Shown piece after piece: positions 8,832-17,320 of a DNA stretch of 27,363 bases. Under the pieces are notes generated by a model. The model saw only the letters and a list, made by a program, of their open reading frames with translations. It was not told where the DNA came from and searched no databases. This DNA is from Holdemanella sp. (GTDB lineage Bacteria > Bacillota_I > Bacilli_A > Erysipelotrichales > Erysipelotrichaceae), in contig JABUSD010000355.1 in assembly GCA_021442845.1 (NCBI GenBank), positions 1 to 27,363 of the forward strand. Reading direction: 5' to 3'. The number at the start of each line of letters is the position of its first letter. The first letter of the stretch is position 1. A program made the translations under genes and the position numbers.

Positions 8832-9110
8832 TTATCGACTTAATTTTCTGATTTCTTCCTGTAATACATGACGGTATTCAAATTCCTCCAGATCCTGCAT
8901 ACCGATGTAATACAGATTCTGAATGGATTCATGATTGAATAGATATACAGCTTCAGCATTGATATATCCTTCTGGATAGATTACGGCTGCATAATCATAA
9001 ACGGTATCTGGTTTGTCATTCAGTTTCTGAATTCTTCCGATAATCATAAATCGCTTCTCAACCGCATTGATTTTCACAATGGAACCAATTGGTAATAATT
9101 CCTTCATCAT
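8832..9110 (-). CDS. DUF4176-family protein of the type VII locus
   Basis: A 92-residue soluble protein that matches what I know of DUF4176: an LPIGSIV start, an FMIIGR strand, then YDYAAVIYPEGYINAE and a FNHESIQNLYYIG stretch. Members recur in type VII secretion and LXG-toxin loci of Bacillota; their exact job is not settled. Here it is the last gene of the cluster, 8 bases after the candidate effector. An AGGAGG site lies only 2 bases before the ATG at 9110 and 5 bases before the second ATG at 9107, so 9107 may be the real start. It could be a chaperone, adaptor or immunity-like partner of the upstream gene. Confidence 0.75.
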   Translation of the reverse strand: MMKELLPIGSIVKINAVEKRFMIIGRIQKLNDKPDTVYDYAAVIYPEGYINAEAVYLFNHESIQNLYYIGMQDLEEFEYRHVLQEEIRKLSR

Positions 9111-9118
9111 AACCTCCT

Positions 9119-9913
9119 TTAATATACAACCTTTATTTCAAATCCTAAGCCTGCGATAAAGCCTAAATCCGTACCTACAATCCATTCCCTGTTCTTATGC
9201 GAATATTCCATATTCAATTCCGTTGAACCGATAGACCCTCTTCCTGTCAGTGTGATAGAAGCACCAAACAGATTAAAGGCAAGCGATGCTTTTCCTCTAA
9301 CCAGGGCTGCCCCAAATCCAAAGGAGAATGTCTGTTCCTCCTGGCAGATAATGGCGCTGGCATTTCCATAAACGACACCTAAATCCACTTTCCCCTTGGC
9401 ATATGCATTGATGTTGCTGGTTCCTATTTTTGTATAGGCACTTCCACTTAACAGTGATAAGGAAAGGCTTCCATCCAGCAATGCCTTTGGGTTAAAGAGC
9501 TTATCCTTCCATAGATAGAATTCACACTTGCCTTCCGCTAGAAAATCAATCGCATTGAGCGATGCACCTGCCTGCAGATAGTCTTCATAGATATTGGAGG
9601 ATGCCTGTCCAAAAGAATATTCATAGGTTTCACTGATTCGGACCGGCTTTTCCTTTTTCTGAAAGATCGATACAATATTCCAGTCTGTCTTGAAAGATGA
9701 ATTGGATTTCCCGGATTGAAAGAAACTGGATGTCTTCTGCTCATTGGTTTCAATGACAATGGCGCCCTGATTGAAATAATTGGATAGCTGTTGAAGATGA
9801 TTCAGAATCTGGGCATGACCACTATTCAGATTGATATCTTCAAAGAGCATATACTGGATACTTTGCGATAGGCTTTGGGAAACGCTTCTAAGATTGTCTG
9901 TGTTTACTTTCAT
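9119..9913 (-). CDS. Candidate type VII-associated effector with beta-rich C-terminal domain
   Basis: A 264-residue protein that I cannot assign to a named family. Residues 1-55 look helical and polar (repeated SQSLSQS, then HLQQLSNYF), like short WXG/LXG-type N-termini. Residues 56-110 form a linker rich in Ser and Lys. From about 110 to the end it is rich in Gly, Ala and Ser with alternating hydrophobic residues, for example LDGSLSLSLLSGSAYTK and FGFGAALVRGKASLAFNL, suggesting many short beta strands or hairpins. There is no signal peptide. Its start overlaps the preceding 62-residue gene by 26 bases. By position it is a likely secreted substrate of the system, but a structural role is possible. 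Confidence 0.5.
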   Translation of the reverse strand: MKVNTDNLRSVSQSLSQSIQYMLFEDINLNSGHAQILNHLQQLSNYFNQGAIVIETNEQKTSSFFQSGKSNSSFKTDWNIVSIFQKKEKPVRISETYEYSFGQASSNIYEDYLQAGASLNAIDFLAEGKCEFYLWKDKLFNPKALLDGSLSLSLLSGSAYTKIGTSNINAYAKGKVDLGVVYGNASAIICQEEQTFSFGFGAALVRGKASLAFNLFGASITLTGRGSIGSTELNMEYSHKNREWIVGTDLGFIAGLGFEIKVVY

Positions 9914-10076
9914 AGATTTCTACATTGTTCATCTGTACATAAATCTGATTGATGAGCCGATCAATGGATGCACTGACAAACTGAAGTTCTTCCTGTGAAC
10001 AGCAAAGGCTAGGAAGCTCACCTTTTAATTCATGAAGGCGAACCAATAAAGATTGATAATACGCTATGCTTGTCAT
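9888..10076 (-). CDS. Small helical protein of the type VII locus
   Basis: A 62-residue, largely helical protein (LLVRLHELKGELPSL, then VSASIDRLINQIYVQMNN) with no signal peptide or membrane segment. The start shares an ATGA overlap with the stop of the second WXG100 gene, and its end overlaps the following 264-residue gene by 26 bases. Both junctions suggest coupled translation. Small helical proteins just before effector genes in type VII loci often act as targeting partners, and that is the likely role here. It is too short to place in a family with confidence. Confidence 0.6.
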   Translation of the reverse strand: MTSIAYYQSLLVRLHELKGELPSLCCSQEELQFVSASIDRLINQIYVQMNNVEIYESKHRQS

Positions 10077-10363
10077 TGTTGAAAGGATGTCTGTAACATC
10101 TCTTCGTTTTCCTGATATGTTCTTCCACTGATCTCTAAATACGATGCATACGATTCAATGGCGTCAACATATCCCTGAAAGCTAGGATAGCACCTTTCAA
10201 ACTGCGACTGAAGCTGATGAGAGGCTGGTGATGACCAGCTTGTTTCCAATTGATTCATTCTATTTTTCACATCATTAAACACCTGCAAGACTTCATTCTT
10301 TAAAGAACGGAGCTGGTTGGCATATTGAATGATTTCATCTGACGAAACACGAATTTGACTCAT
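10073..10363 (-). CDS. WXG100-family protein with a WSS variant motif
   Basis: A 96-residue two-helix protein of ESAT-6/WXG100 type. The hairpin turn carries Trp43-Ser-Ser (WxS) in place of the usual WxG, flanked by helices of the expected length. Near the C-terminus a YxxxE pattern (Tyr83 to Glu87) matches the export motif of type VII substrates. It is preceded by a strong AAGGAG site and lies 12 bases after the first WXG100 gene. The pair may form a heterodimer that is exported by the EssC-like ATPase. Confidence 0.85.
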   Translation of the reverse strand: MSQIRVSSDEIIQYANQLRSLKNEVLQVFNDVKNRMNQLETSWSSPASHQLQSQFERCYPSFQGYVDAIESYASYLEISGRTYQENEEMLQTSFQQ

Positions 10364-10375
10364 AGTCTTTTCTCC

Positions 10376-10669
10376 TTAGGCAAGCTGGCTTGCCTGCATA
10401 ATACGATCCTGTTCTATGGTTTCATACATAGATGCACTCTTCATTAGAACAGACGCATAAGATTCAATAACCTGAACCATCTGCTGCAACTGCGGATGGA
10501 AGGCTTCTGCCTTTTCTATAAACATCATGGAATCCTTTCCCGTCCATACATCCTGTATTTCATGCATACGGGAATAGATTGTCACAATCAGCTCATTGTA
10601 GCGACTTGCCTGTGTATTCAGGTATTGTCCCTGCTGATAAACTTCTTCATAATTTACTTGTATCTGCAT
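10376..10669 (-). CDS. WXG100-family protein (EsxA-like)
   Basis: A 97-residue protein with the full WXG100 layout: helix 1, the turn VWTGKD with Trp42-Thr-Gly44, helix 2, and a C-terminal YxxxE motif (Tyr82 to Glu86). Proteins of this family are small secreted substrates or structural partners of type VII systems. A GAGGT ribosome binding site precedes the ATG. It lies 11 bases downstream of the YukD-like gene, matching the usual grouping of esxA, esaB and essC homologues. Confidence 0.92.
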   Translation of the reverse strand: MQIQVNYEEVYQQGQYLNTQASRYNELIVTIYSRMHEIQDVWTGKDSMMFIEKAEAFHPQLQQMVQVIESYASVLMKSASMYETIEQDRIMQASQLA

Positions 10670-10680
10670 AGTTTGTTACC

Positions 10681-10917
10681 TCACAATAAAATTAAATGGT
10701 CCCCTGGAAGAATATGGTTTTTCTTCCATGTCTTATTCACATCAACAACACATGCATTCTCACAATGATAGAAGAAATGTTCATAGCTTGTATCATCCAC
10801 ATTCCAGGATTTCAATATATCTTCTAAAAATAGCGATACACTTCCATTTTCCTTTATCCATACATCATGAACCTTTGTGCTGTTGAATACTCTAAAATGC
10901 AATAAATAACGATTCAT
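10681..10917 (-). CDS. YukD/EsaB-like small ubiquitin-fold protein
   Basis: A 78-residue protein with strand-rich N-terminal (YLLHFRVFN, DVWIKENGSVS) and C-terminal (GDHLILL) segments around a short helix (LFLEDILKSW). This order, the length and the ending in a Gly-x-x-Leu-x-Leu strand fit the beta-grasp fold of YukD/EsaB, a core cytoplasmic component of T7SSb. Sequence similarity by eye is weak, so the call depends largely on its place between the EssC-like and WXG100 genes. It starts one base after the ATPase stop, so translation is probably coupled. Confidence 0.6.
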   Translation of the reverse strand: MNRYLLHFRVFNSTKVHDVWIKENGSVSLFLEDILKSWNVDDTSYEHFFYHCENACVVDVNKTWKKNHILPGDHLILL

Positions 10918-10918
10918 A

Positions 10919-13900
10919 TTAACTCCAATCCAATAAAATACATTCCTGTTTATGCCAGTAGATCATGTCATATATACCTGTTTCATAACACTTTCTTTTT
11001 AATCCATATCCATATTCCATAAATCCTTGTCCTACCCATAGTACATCCACATCAAATTGTTTCAACAGATAGGCTTTTGATGAAAGGGATGTACTATCCT
11101 CGATCAGATTTAAAATACAGATATCAAAATCTTCTTCCATATCATAAGAGATTGTTTTCCCTTTAAATAATTCATCAATTTTATGCTTCACAGATTGCTG
11201 GACATAACAGACAAGAAGACTTCGACTTTCATCTCTATATACCTTCTGATGGGACTTTGAAAAGCCTAACGGAATGCGCTTTTCCTTTTCAAGATGAATA
11301 CGGCTTTCCTTTCGTTTATCCATCTTTTTTGATTCATTTAGTTTCATCTCATATACAACCGTATCCATGCATATGCCATTTTCATAGTGCATGGCATCTC
11401 TTACATTCATCGCATTGGCATAGTATAGATATACCCATTCCTTATCCATCCAATGATAGTGGCTATGAACAGGAATTCGCGATAGAATCTTTACATACTT
11501 TGTATCCATATGATCCAATATCAGAATAATGCGTATTGTTTCATGGAAAAGATATTCACTCCAATACAATAAATCTTCATAGAATTCAATATAGACTAGA
11601 AATGTACATGGATCTTTTATGGAATGAAGATGAGTTAAATCATTCAAGGAATGGAAATGAATATCTACATATTCATCAAAGGATAGCTTATATGTGCCAA
11701 TTGGATTGAATTGAAGATAACCAATGAGAAGCTTTGATAGTTTTGGCATATCGGATGTGATAAAACAGACTGGATCTCTATCAAATATATATTCTGGCTG
11801 GATTCGATGATAAATGTCATCATAAATGATATTTTCATTCTGGAAGGCATATTCACTTAAAGAAGGACAGATCAGCCAGTCTGGTGAAAATGGCTTCTGG
11901 TTTTCTAAAATCGAATCAAGAATGGTCGTTGATGGAATTTCCTGGATTGGAATGTCATAGCTGTTAACCTCTATAGATTCACTTTCATCTATGCATTGCT
12001 GAAGATAGAGGCCTTTGCCTTTTTTCTGTAAAGATATGCCCGATTGAAAAATGAATTCTCCTGTTTCCTTTAGATAGGCTGCCATATCATTATGCAGAAT
12101 CTCGCGGCTATCCTGGCTATTAGCAACTTTTAAGCAGATCTGAAAGCTAGAGTTTGCCCAAATCTGATCATCGACTACCCCTGTTGGCTTCTGTGTGCTT
12201 AAGATCAGATGGATGCCTAAAGACCTTCCTATACGGGCAATTTCCTTTAGTTTTGGGATGACTTCGGGAAAATGATTCTTTAACTGGGCTAATTCATCAA
12301 CGACAAGAAAGAGATGGGAGATTGGTTTTTCATATTGGTTATAAACATCAATATGGCTAGGAAGATGGGAATATCTTTTTTGAAAGGATGCCAGTTTTTG
12401 CTGCCTTTGTTCAAGGATAGCATCCATGCTGATGATGAATCGATTGATATCCTTCTTCTCAAGATTTGTCACAAATCCCTTTAAATGCGGAAAACTCTTA
12501 AAAATATTTCCTAAGGCTCCCCCTTTGAAATCAATTACTATCAGCTGCACATTTTCATCGGTGTTCTGTAATACAAGCTGCATCAATATAGAAGACAACA
12601 ATTCGCTTTTCCCCGATCCTGTACTTCCGGCTACTAAACCATGCGGTCCATGCCCTTTTTCAGAGAAGTCCATTTCAATAGGATTTTTCTTTTCATCAAA
12701 GCCAAGACATACCTTGAGATTCAAATCCTTTTTCCTTTCCGTTCTAAAGTAAGGAAGCGATGATATTTCCTGCTGATAATCCAAAGCATATTGAAGCGTT
12801 TCCCTATATGTATTCAGATCATAGGCAACTACATCTATATCCATTCCTTCCTTTTCTAAAAACAGAATTCCAGTATGGCATTTTTCCTTCAGACAGGAAT
12901 AATAATATTCATCCAGAATGAAATAAATCATCTCTTCACTACACAATGGTTCAATCTGCTTATAGCTTTCTTCATCATGAATCCATAACCTATGCATCTT
13001 ATAGGTACATAGTGGATGACTTAGAAAAGGATAGGCTTGCCTGCTTAGAATGACAACTTTTTGCTGGATGGAAGAATAGGCATACCGTAAGAAAAGCATT
13101 TCAACAACGCCTTCCTTAAGTCGTATCGATGTGATTTTGTCTTTTTCAAACCATATCGGATGGAGTGTGCATACTTCCTGTTCCTGTTTCCAGTTTTCAA
13201 GATATTTATAGAGGGGATGTTCCATATTCTGATAGCCAGGATGTTTTGACTGGATTGTAAAGAGTTCTTTTTTCTCAAAGCCAATCAAAAAGGATGGATA
13301 CTTCAAAAAGGAATGGTTTAGATGAATACATTCATCCTTTAGTTTTCTACATTCCATTTCATACTGTTTCATCTTCTCCGTCATCATAGTGGTAATTGAT
13401 TGAAGATACTGCTTATAAAGATTGTGTCTATCTTCCATTTCCTCCTTTTGCATCTTCCAGTTATAATTCCTTGAATACAGTCCATACAACATAAATGATA
13501 TTGACATAGATAAGCTCATCATAACCATTGATACAAGCTGAACAATCTGCCCAGGCTGGATACAGTACATGATGAGAATGGAGATAGCCGATGAAAATAG
13601 AATCATTATGGAAGAGCCGATGGATTGGAACCATCCCTGTTTCTTTATTCTGGTATCACTGATAAAGGATTCTATAGAAATGACTTCGGTTGAAAACTGG
13701 ATTGTATCCACCGGATCTTTGATTTCATATTCGATTTCTTCTGGTTCTATATATGGAATTTCATAGCTATCCATAGGCTTATTCACAATCATAAAATCAT
13801 GGAAATAAAGAATACATGTATCAACAATCCATATTTCATCCATCGCCTTTAAACGTACGCTTTCGATTCTTTCCTGATTGACATACGTTCCATTGGTACT

Positions 13901-14221
13901 CTGTAAATCCTCAAGTATTCCATTTTGAATGATGGCATGATGATTGGATATGGAAGGATGCGATAATACCAGATCATTGTCATAATCCCTTCCTATCGAT
14001 AGGCTTCCATCATTTTTGATCAATGACCAGCACCAGTCTGATTCTAAATGCATGATTGTATAAGCATCGATAAGGATGGACTGGTTCATATCCAGTTCAT
14101 AAGTCTCATCAATATGGATTGAATCTTTTTTTTCAATGAAATGAAGTGCTTTAAAACTATGACTGTTTTGAAATGTGAAATAGTAACAGTTCTGTTTATC
14201 TAGTACGAGTACTCTTTTCAC
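10919..14221 (-). CDS. essC: EssC-like FHA/FtsK-SpoIIIE type VII secretion ATPase
   Basis: The motor ATPase of the locus, 1100 residues from a GTG at 14221. That GTG has an AGGATGG site upstream; an in-frame TTG at 14248 would add nine residues. Order: a less conserved N-terminal segment; a good FHA domain at about 75-125 (SIGRDYDNDL, HPSISNHH, STNGTYV); two membrane segments at about 202-222 and 226-248; a coiled stretch; then an FtsK/SpoIIIE ATPase domain with Walker A GSTGSGKS at about 532-539, IVIDFKGG near 561-568, LFLVVDELAQL near 637-647 and a STQKP motif. The C-terminal 350 residues occupy the place of the second and third ATPase domains, but I see no Walker A there. The protein is shorter than the 1450-1500 residues usual for EssC. 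It overlaps the Ig-like gene by 26 bases. Confidence 0.9.
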   Translation of the reverse strand: MKRVLVLDKQNCYYFTFQNSHSFKALHFIEKKDSIHIDETYELDMNQSILIDAYTIMHLESDWCWSLIKNDGSLSIGRDYDNDLVLSHPSISNHHAIIQNGILEDLQSTNGTYVNQERIESVRLKAMDEIWIVDTCILYFHDFMIVNKPMDSYEIPYIEPEEIEYEIKDPVDTIQFSTEVISIESFISDTRIKKQGWFQSIGSSIMILFSSAISILIMYCIQPGQIVQLVSMVMMSLSMSISFMLYGLYSRNYNWKMQKEEMEDRHNLYKQYLQSITTMMTEKMKQYEMECRKLKDECIHLNHSFLKYPSFLIGFEKKELFTIQSKHPGYQNMEHPLYKYLENWKQEQEVCTLHPIWFEKDKITSIRLKEGVVEMLFLRYAYSSIQQKVVILSRQAYPFLSHPLCTYKMHRLWIHDEESYKQIEPLCSEEMIYFILDEYYYSCLKEKCHTGILFLEKEGMDIDVVAYDLNTYRETLQYALDYQQEISSLPYFRTERKKDLNLKVCLGFDEKKNPIEMDFSEKGHGPHGLVAGSTGSGKSELLSSILMQLVLQNTDENVQLIVIDFKGGALGNIFKSFPHLKGFVTNLEKKDINRFIISMDAILEQRQQKLASFQKRYSHLPSHIDVYNQYEKPISHLFLVVDELAQLKNHFPEVIPKLKEIARIGRSLGIHLILSTQKPTGVVDDQIWANSSFQICLKVANSQDSREILHNDMAAYLKETGEFIFQSGISLQKKGKGLYLQQCIDESESIEVNSYDIPIQEIPSTTILDSILENQKPFSPDWLICPSLSEYAFQNENIIYDDIYHRIQPEYIFDRDPVCFITSDMPKLSKLLIGYLQFNPIGTYKLSFDEYVDIHFHSLNDLTHLHSIKDPCTFLVYIEFYEDLLYWSEYLFHETIRIILILDHMDTKYVKILSRIPVHSHYHWMDKEWVYLYYANAMNVRDAMHYENGICMDTVVYEMKLNESKKMDKRKESRIHLEKEKRIPLGFSKSHQKVYRDESRSLLVCYVQQSVKHKIDELFKGKTISYDMEEDFDICILNLIEDSTSLSSKAYLLKQFDVDVLWVGQGFMEYGYGLKRKCYETGIYDMIYWHKQECILLDWS

Positions 14222-15932
14222 GATATTTCCATCCTGCCCATAGAACAAATGCGACTAACAACATGGGAACAATGGGAATGCGAAAGATTGTCTTATGCAT
14301 GGTTGTCACATTGTCTGAATCATCTATAGCCTGAATCTCTATTGAATAATAGATTCCTTTTACTGGGAATTCATAATACATATTTGCCAGTGTATCCTTT
14401 TTAAAATCTTTGATTTCTTTTCCATTAATCTTTAAAGATGTAAAGCGGTCATTGGAATAATATGTATTCTGCACAATCGTAATACGGCATATATCGTTGT
14501 ATTTCCATAGTTTTTCCTGTTGCTGGTTATTCTGTAAGATGCTTATTTTGGGTTTTGTTTTATCCTGAATCTTTACAGAATGGGATTTCATGATCAGATT
14601 ATGGTTTTCATCTTCTTCCCATACTCTTTCATAGACAACATTTTGCGTTGATAATCCAGTATCCACAGTTTCCAGCACCTTCTTCAGTTTTATCCATGTC
14701 ATGGTGATGGTATTTGTATTGCCAGCTGCATCGCTTAATACATATGTTGATATCATCGAAGTGTTTTCCTGCATCATCATAAGCATCTCTTCCAACGATA
14801 GATCCTGATATTCCTTTCCTTCATAGACATAGCTTTTCACTATTGTCATCGCTTTATTCTGTTTAAATTCAATAGGAAGCAGATCAATAAAACTGATGGA
14901 ATCCTTTACAGGATTGTTTCCAAATAGAAAGGTACCTTCCGGTATCAATGTATCAATATGAATGGTTTTCGTAATAGCTGCTTTCTGATGGAATAGATCT
15001 TCAACATAGGCTTCAATGGTATAGCTTATACTTCCATTTTCAATGGCGGATAAATGAATGGATTGTAAATCTTCTATTCGTACTCCATTGATATAAGCTT
15101 CCATTGTCTCTATATGATCACCACTATAGGATATGGATACATCCATATCATGATTAGTAATATCCGCTTGTGTATCAATTGAAATGACTGGTTTTATATT
15201 TGTATAGTTTAGATGAAGTACATCCCATGATAGATAGGATATTGTCTTATAAAATACATTAAACTGATATTCGCCTGCTTCCTTTAGGATATATGTATCT
15301 TCAAAAGGGATTTCATCGATGATGTCTCCATCTTTTAAAACCTTCATTTCTAGTTCTTTTGATTCCGTAATAAATGCAATGGTATCGATAGCGGTATAGC
15401 TATCATTTTCAATCGAAGTCTTTATCACTGGTCTTTCAACTGTCTGGATGGCAATGGTTCTTGTCACTGTATTGCCATATGCATCGATGCATTCAATATC
15501 AATCTGCTTATTTTCCTTATCAACACATATACAATGATCCTGAAGTGGAACTGGCATCCCATCTACAAAGATGGATGTCATTACATCGGATACATCCTCT
15601 ATAGATAGTTCCAGTATCTGTTTTTCTTCTAGATAAAGTACATCTTCGATTTCATATCCATTCACACTGCATGTTAGAACAGGGGCCTGGATATCATAGG
15701 TAAATACTTTATTTCCTGTTCCAATAAGTACATCATCAAAGTCATAGATTTCATAAGCAATATTCGTATTGCCATAAGATAGATGATAGGTGGATAGATT
15801 GATCTCTTCTCCATTCGCATAGAATTTAATGGATCCATATTTTTCATGGGAAAGATAATAGATCTGATCTTCTGACTGAAATAGTTCAATCTGGGGTATG
15901 TCTTCATATTGGATTGGCATTTGTGTAATCAT
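14196..15932 (-). CDS. Tail-anchored protein with Ig-like repeats, type VII locus
   Basis: A 578-residue protein made mostly of strand-rich repeats that look like bacterial Ig-like domains. Recurrent patterns include IDAYGNTVTRTIAIQ, LSDAAGNTNTITMTW and AIDDSDNVTTMHKTIF, typical of domain ends in Big/HYR-type modules. A single membrane segment lies near the C-terminus (about 552-568, IPMLLVAFVLWAGW-like), followed by the basic tail KYREKSTRTR. No N-terminal signal peptide is present, and the start is firm: an AAGGAG site sits 6 bases before the ATG, which shares an ATGA overlap with the kinase gene. The function is unknown. It may be a structural part of the secretion machine, in the slot where other systems carry EsaA or EssA. 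Confidence 0.7.
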   Translation of the reverse strand: MITQMPIQYEDIPQIELFQSEDQIYYLSHEKYGSIKFYANGEEINLSTYHLSYGNTNIAYEIYDFDDVLIGTGNKVFTYDIQAPVLTCSVNGYEIEDVLYLEEKQILELSIEDVSDVMTSIFVDGMPVPLQDHCICVDKENKQIDIECIDAYGNTVTRTIAIQTVERPVIKTSIENDSYTAIDTIAFITESKELEMKVLKDGDIIDEIPFEDTYILKEAGEYQFNVFYKTISYLSWDVLHLNYTNIKPVISIDTQADITNHDMDVSISYSGDHIETMEAYINGVRIEDLQSIHLSAIENGSISYTIEAYVEDLFHQKAAITKTIHIDTLIPEGTFLFGNNPVKDSISFIDLLPIEFKQNKAMTIVKSYVYEGKEYQDLSLEEMLMMMQENTSMISTYVLSDAAGNTNTITMTWIKLKKVLETVDTGLSTQNVVYERVWEEDENHNLIMKSHSVKIQDKTKPKISILQNNQQQEKLWKYNDICRITIVQNTYYSNDRFTSLKINGKEIKDFKKDTLANMYYEFPVKGIYYSIEIQAIDDSDNVTTMHKTIFRIPIVPMLLVAFVLWAGWKYREKSTRTR

Positions 15933-17320
15933 ATGGATCTCCTTGTGTATTGGATTAATAGCTGAATCTTTTCATTATCCTGAAAGGATTCTTCATAATA
16001 AGGGGGTATTGAAGGAATCTCGATGCCTTGATTCTGTAAGAACAGATAGTATTCCAGAAATTTATAGATGGTATCTTCCATCTTTTCACATGGCTTCCTA
16101 TAAGATGCATGCAGCTGAAAGAATCTGTCTCTATCGTTCTTTTCCAGAACAATCTGCCGGTTTAATAGAATGGTTAATAGCGTATTCATAGAATCAATTT
16201 CATCATTATAGGAGAGTTTATGGGTTTCAATCTCTTCAAGATAATCTTGAATATGCGCATACGAGATGGTATCTGCCTCTGTGAATAGGATTAAATGCAG
16301 GTTTGCATCAAGCGAATTTGTATCCATTCGTTCGATAAAGTATGTGCAATATACTTCATTCTGTGACTGGATAGCCTGTCTTAACAGAAAAGATGAATAA
16401 CTGGAATTAATGATGGGGATTGTAAACCAGTCATTCTCTATCCAGAGATAGAGATTGGATTGGATCTTCTCTATGGGATCGCCTTCCTGTTTATTCAATG
16501 TATATGTATAGGCATTCATAAATGTTGAGACATCTTTCCTGTTTAGATATACATGCAGCGCATCACTTTCTACCTGGTTCTGGAAGAATATATAGACAGA
16601 CAAAAAAACCAGAATTAGAACAGATAGAATACGACATAGGCATAATCCAAGAAAAGCTCTTTTCATTTTCTGAATGGATATAAAGCGTTTTGAAGGATTT
16701 TTTTGAATACATTTTTTAAAGAATAAACGCAGAAATCCCGTTGGAAACCATGATTTGCAGACATTGCCAATTCCATAGATATCGCTTGTATAATCCTTTT
16801 CTTCATAGTTTTGATATTCATATGCCAGATTCGATCTGGATGCCAGCATCACCTGTCGGTTTCCATAGGCTATACAGCTATTGAAATCAATCAGATAGAC
16901 ATGTCCTTTATCAATCAGAAGATTATCCAGTTTAAAATCGATATAGAGAATATGGAGTGAGTGAAGATATTCAATTCGATTCATACATTCATAGAAAATC
17001 CTATATTTCATGATTTGAAACCATATCGGATGTTTTGATATCCATTTCTTTAAAGACATGCCTTTGATATAGGTTTCCACCAGACAATAGGTGGATGGCT
17101 CTTCAAAGACATCGACAATCTCTGGCATATAGGGATGGTGCAGCATGGATAATGTATCCACTTCCTTATGGAACTGATGAACATAGATGGCTGCATCCTT
17201 TCGGATGGATTTCAGGATATATTGTTTCCCGGTAATCTGATCCTCTACGATATCCACTCTTGTGCATTCATGACATTCTATATTGGAAAGCCAATGAAAC
17301 CTTTGATTCTGCAATATCAT
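15929..17320 (-). CDS. EssB-like membrane protein with a kinase domain
   Basis: A 463-residue protein: a cytoplasmic protein kinase fold (about 8-215), one membrane segment (about 223-246) and a helical extracytoplasmic part. This is the layout of EssB/YukC in T7SSb, where the kinase fold is inactive. Here Lys37 (YILK), Glu53 (helix C), Asp128/Lys130/Asn133 of the catalytic loop (YIDFKLDN), Asp145 of the DFG motif (DFN), an APE-like AYE at 166-168 and the helix F Asp180 are all present. The glycine-rich loop is not recognisable, and the HRD motif reads YID, so it is a non-RD type. ATGA overlaps join it to both neighbours. Either a real Ser/Thr kinase or a pseudokinase at an early stage of decay is possible. 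Confidence 0.75.
   Translation of the reverse strand: MILQNQRFHWLSNIECHECTRVDIVEDQITGKQYILKSIRKDAAIYVHQFHKEVDTLSMLHHPYMPEIVDVFEEPSTYCLVETYIKGMSLKKWISKHPIWFQIMKYRIFYECMNRIEYLHSLHILYIDFKLDNLLIDKGHVYLIDFNSCIAYGNRQVMLASRSNLAYEYQNYEEKDYTSDIYGIGNVCKSWFPTGFLRLFFKKCIQKNPSKRFISIQKMKRAFLGLCLCRILSVLILVFLSVYIFFQNQVESDALHVYLNRKDVSTFMNAYTYTLNKQEGDPIEKIQSNLYLWIENDWFTIPIINSSYSSFLLRQAIQSQNEVYCTYFIERMDTNSLDANLHLILFTEADTISYAHIQDYLEEIETHKLSYNDEIDSMNTLLTILLNRQIVLEKNDRDRFFQLHASYRKPCEKMEDTIYKFLEYYLFLQNQGIEIPSIPPYYEESFQDNEKIQLLIQYTRRSI

Noticed and set aside
9538..9759. A 73-codon minus-strand frame inside the candidate effector gene
   Set aside because: It is an overlapping frame within the 264-residue gene, with arginine/serine-rich low-quality sequence and no ribosome binding site or coupling that would support it.
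12426..12752. A 108-codon plus-strand frame opposite the EssC-like ATPase
   Set aside because: It lies opposite the Walker A and B region, whose conservation explains the open frame.
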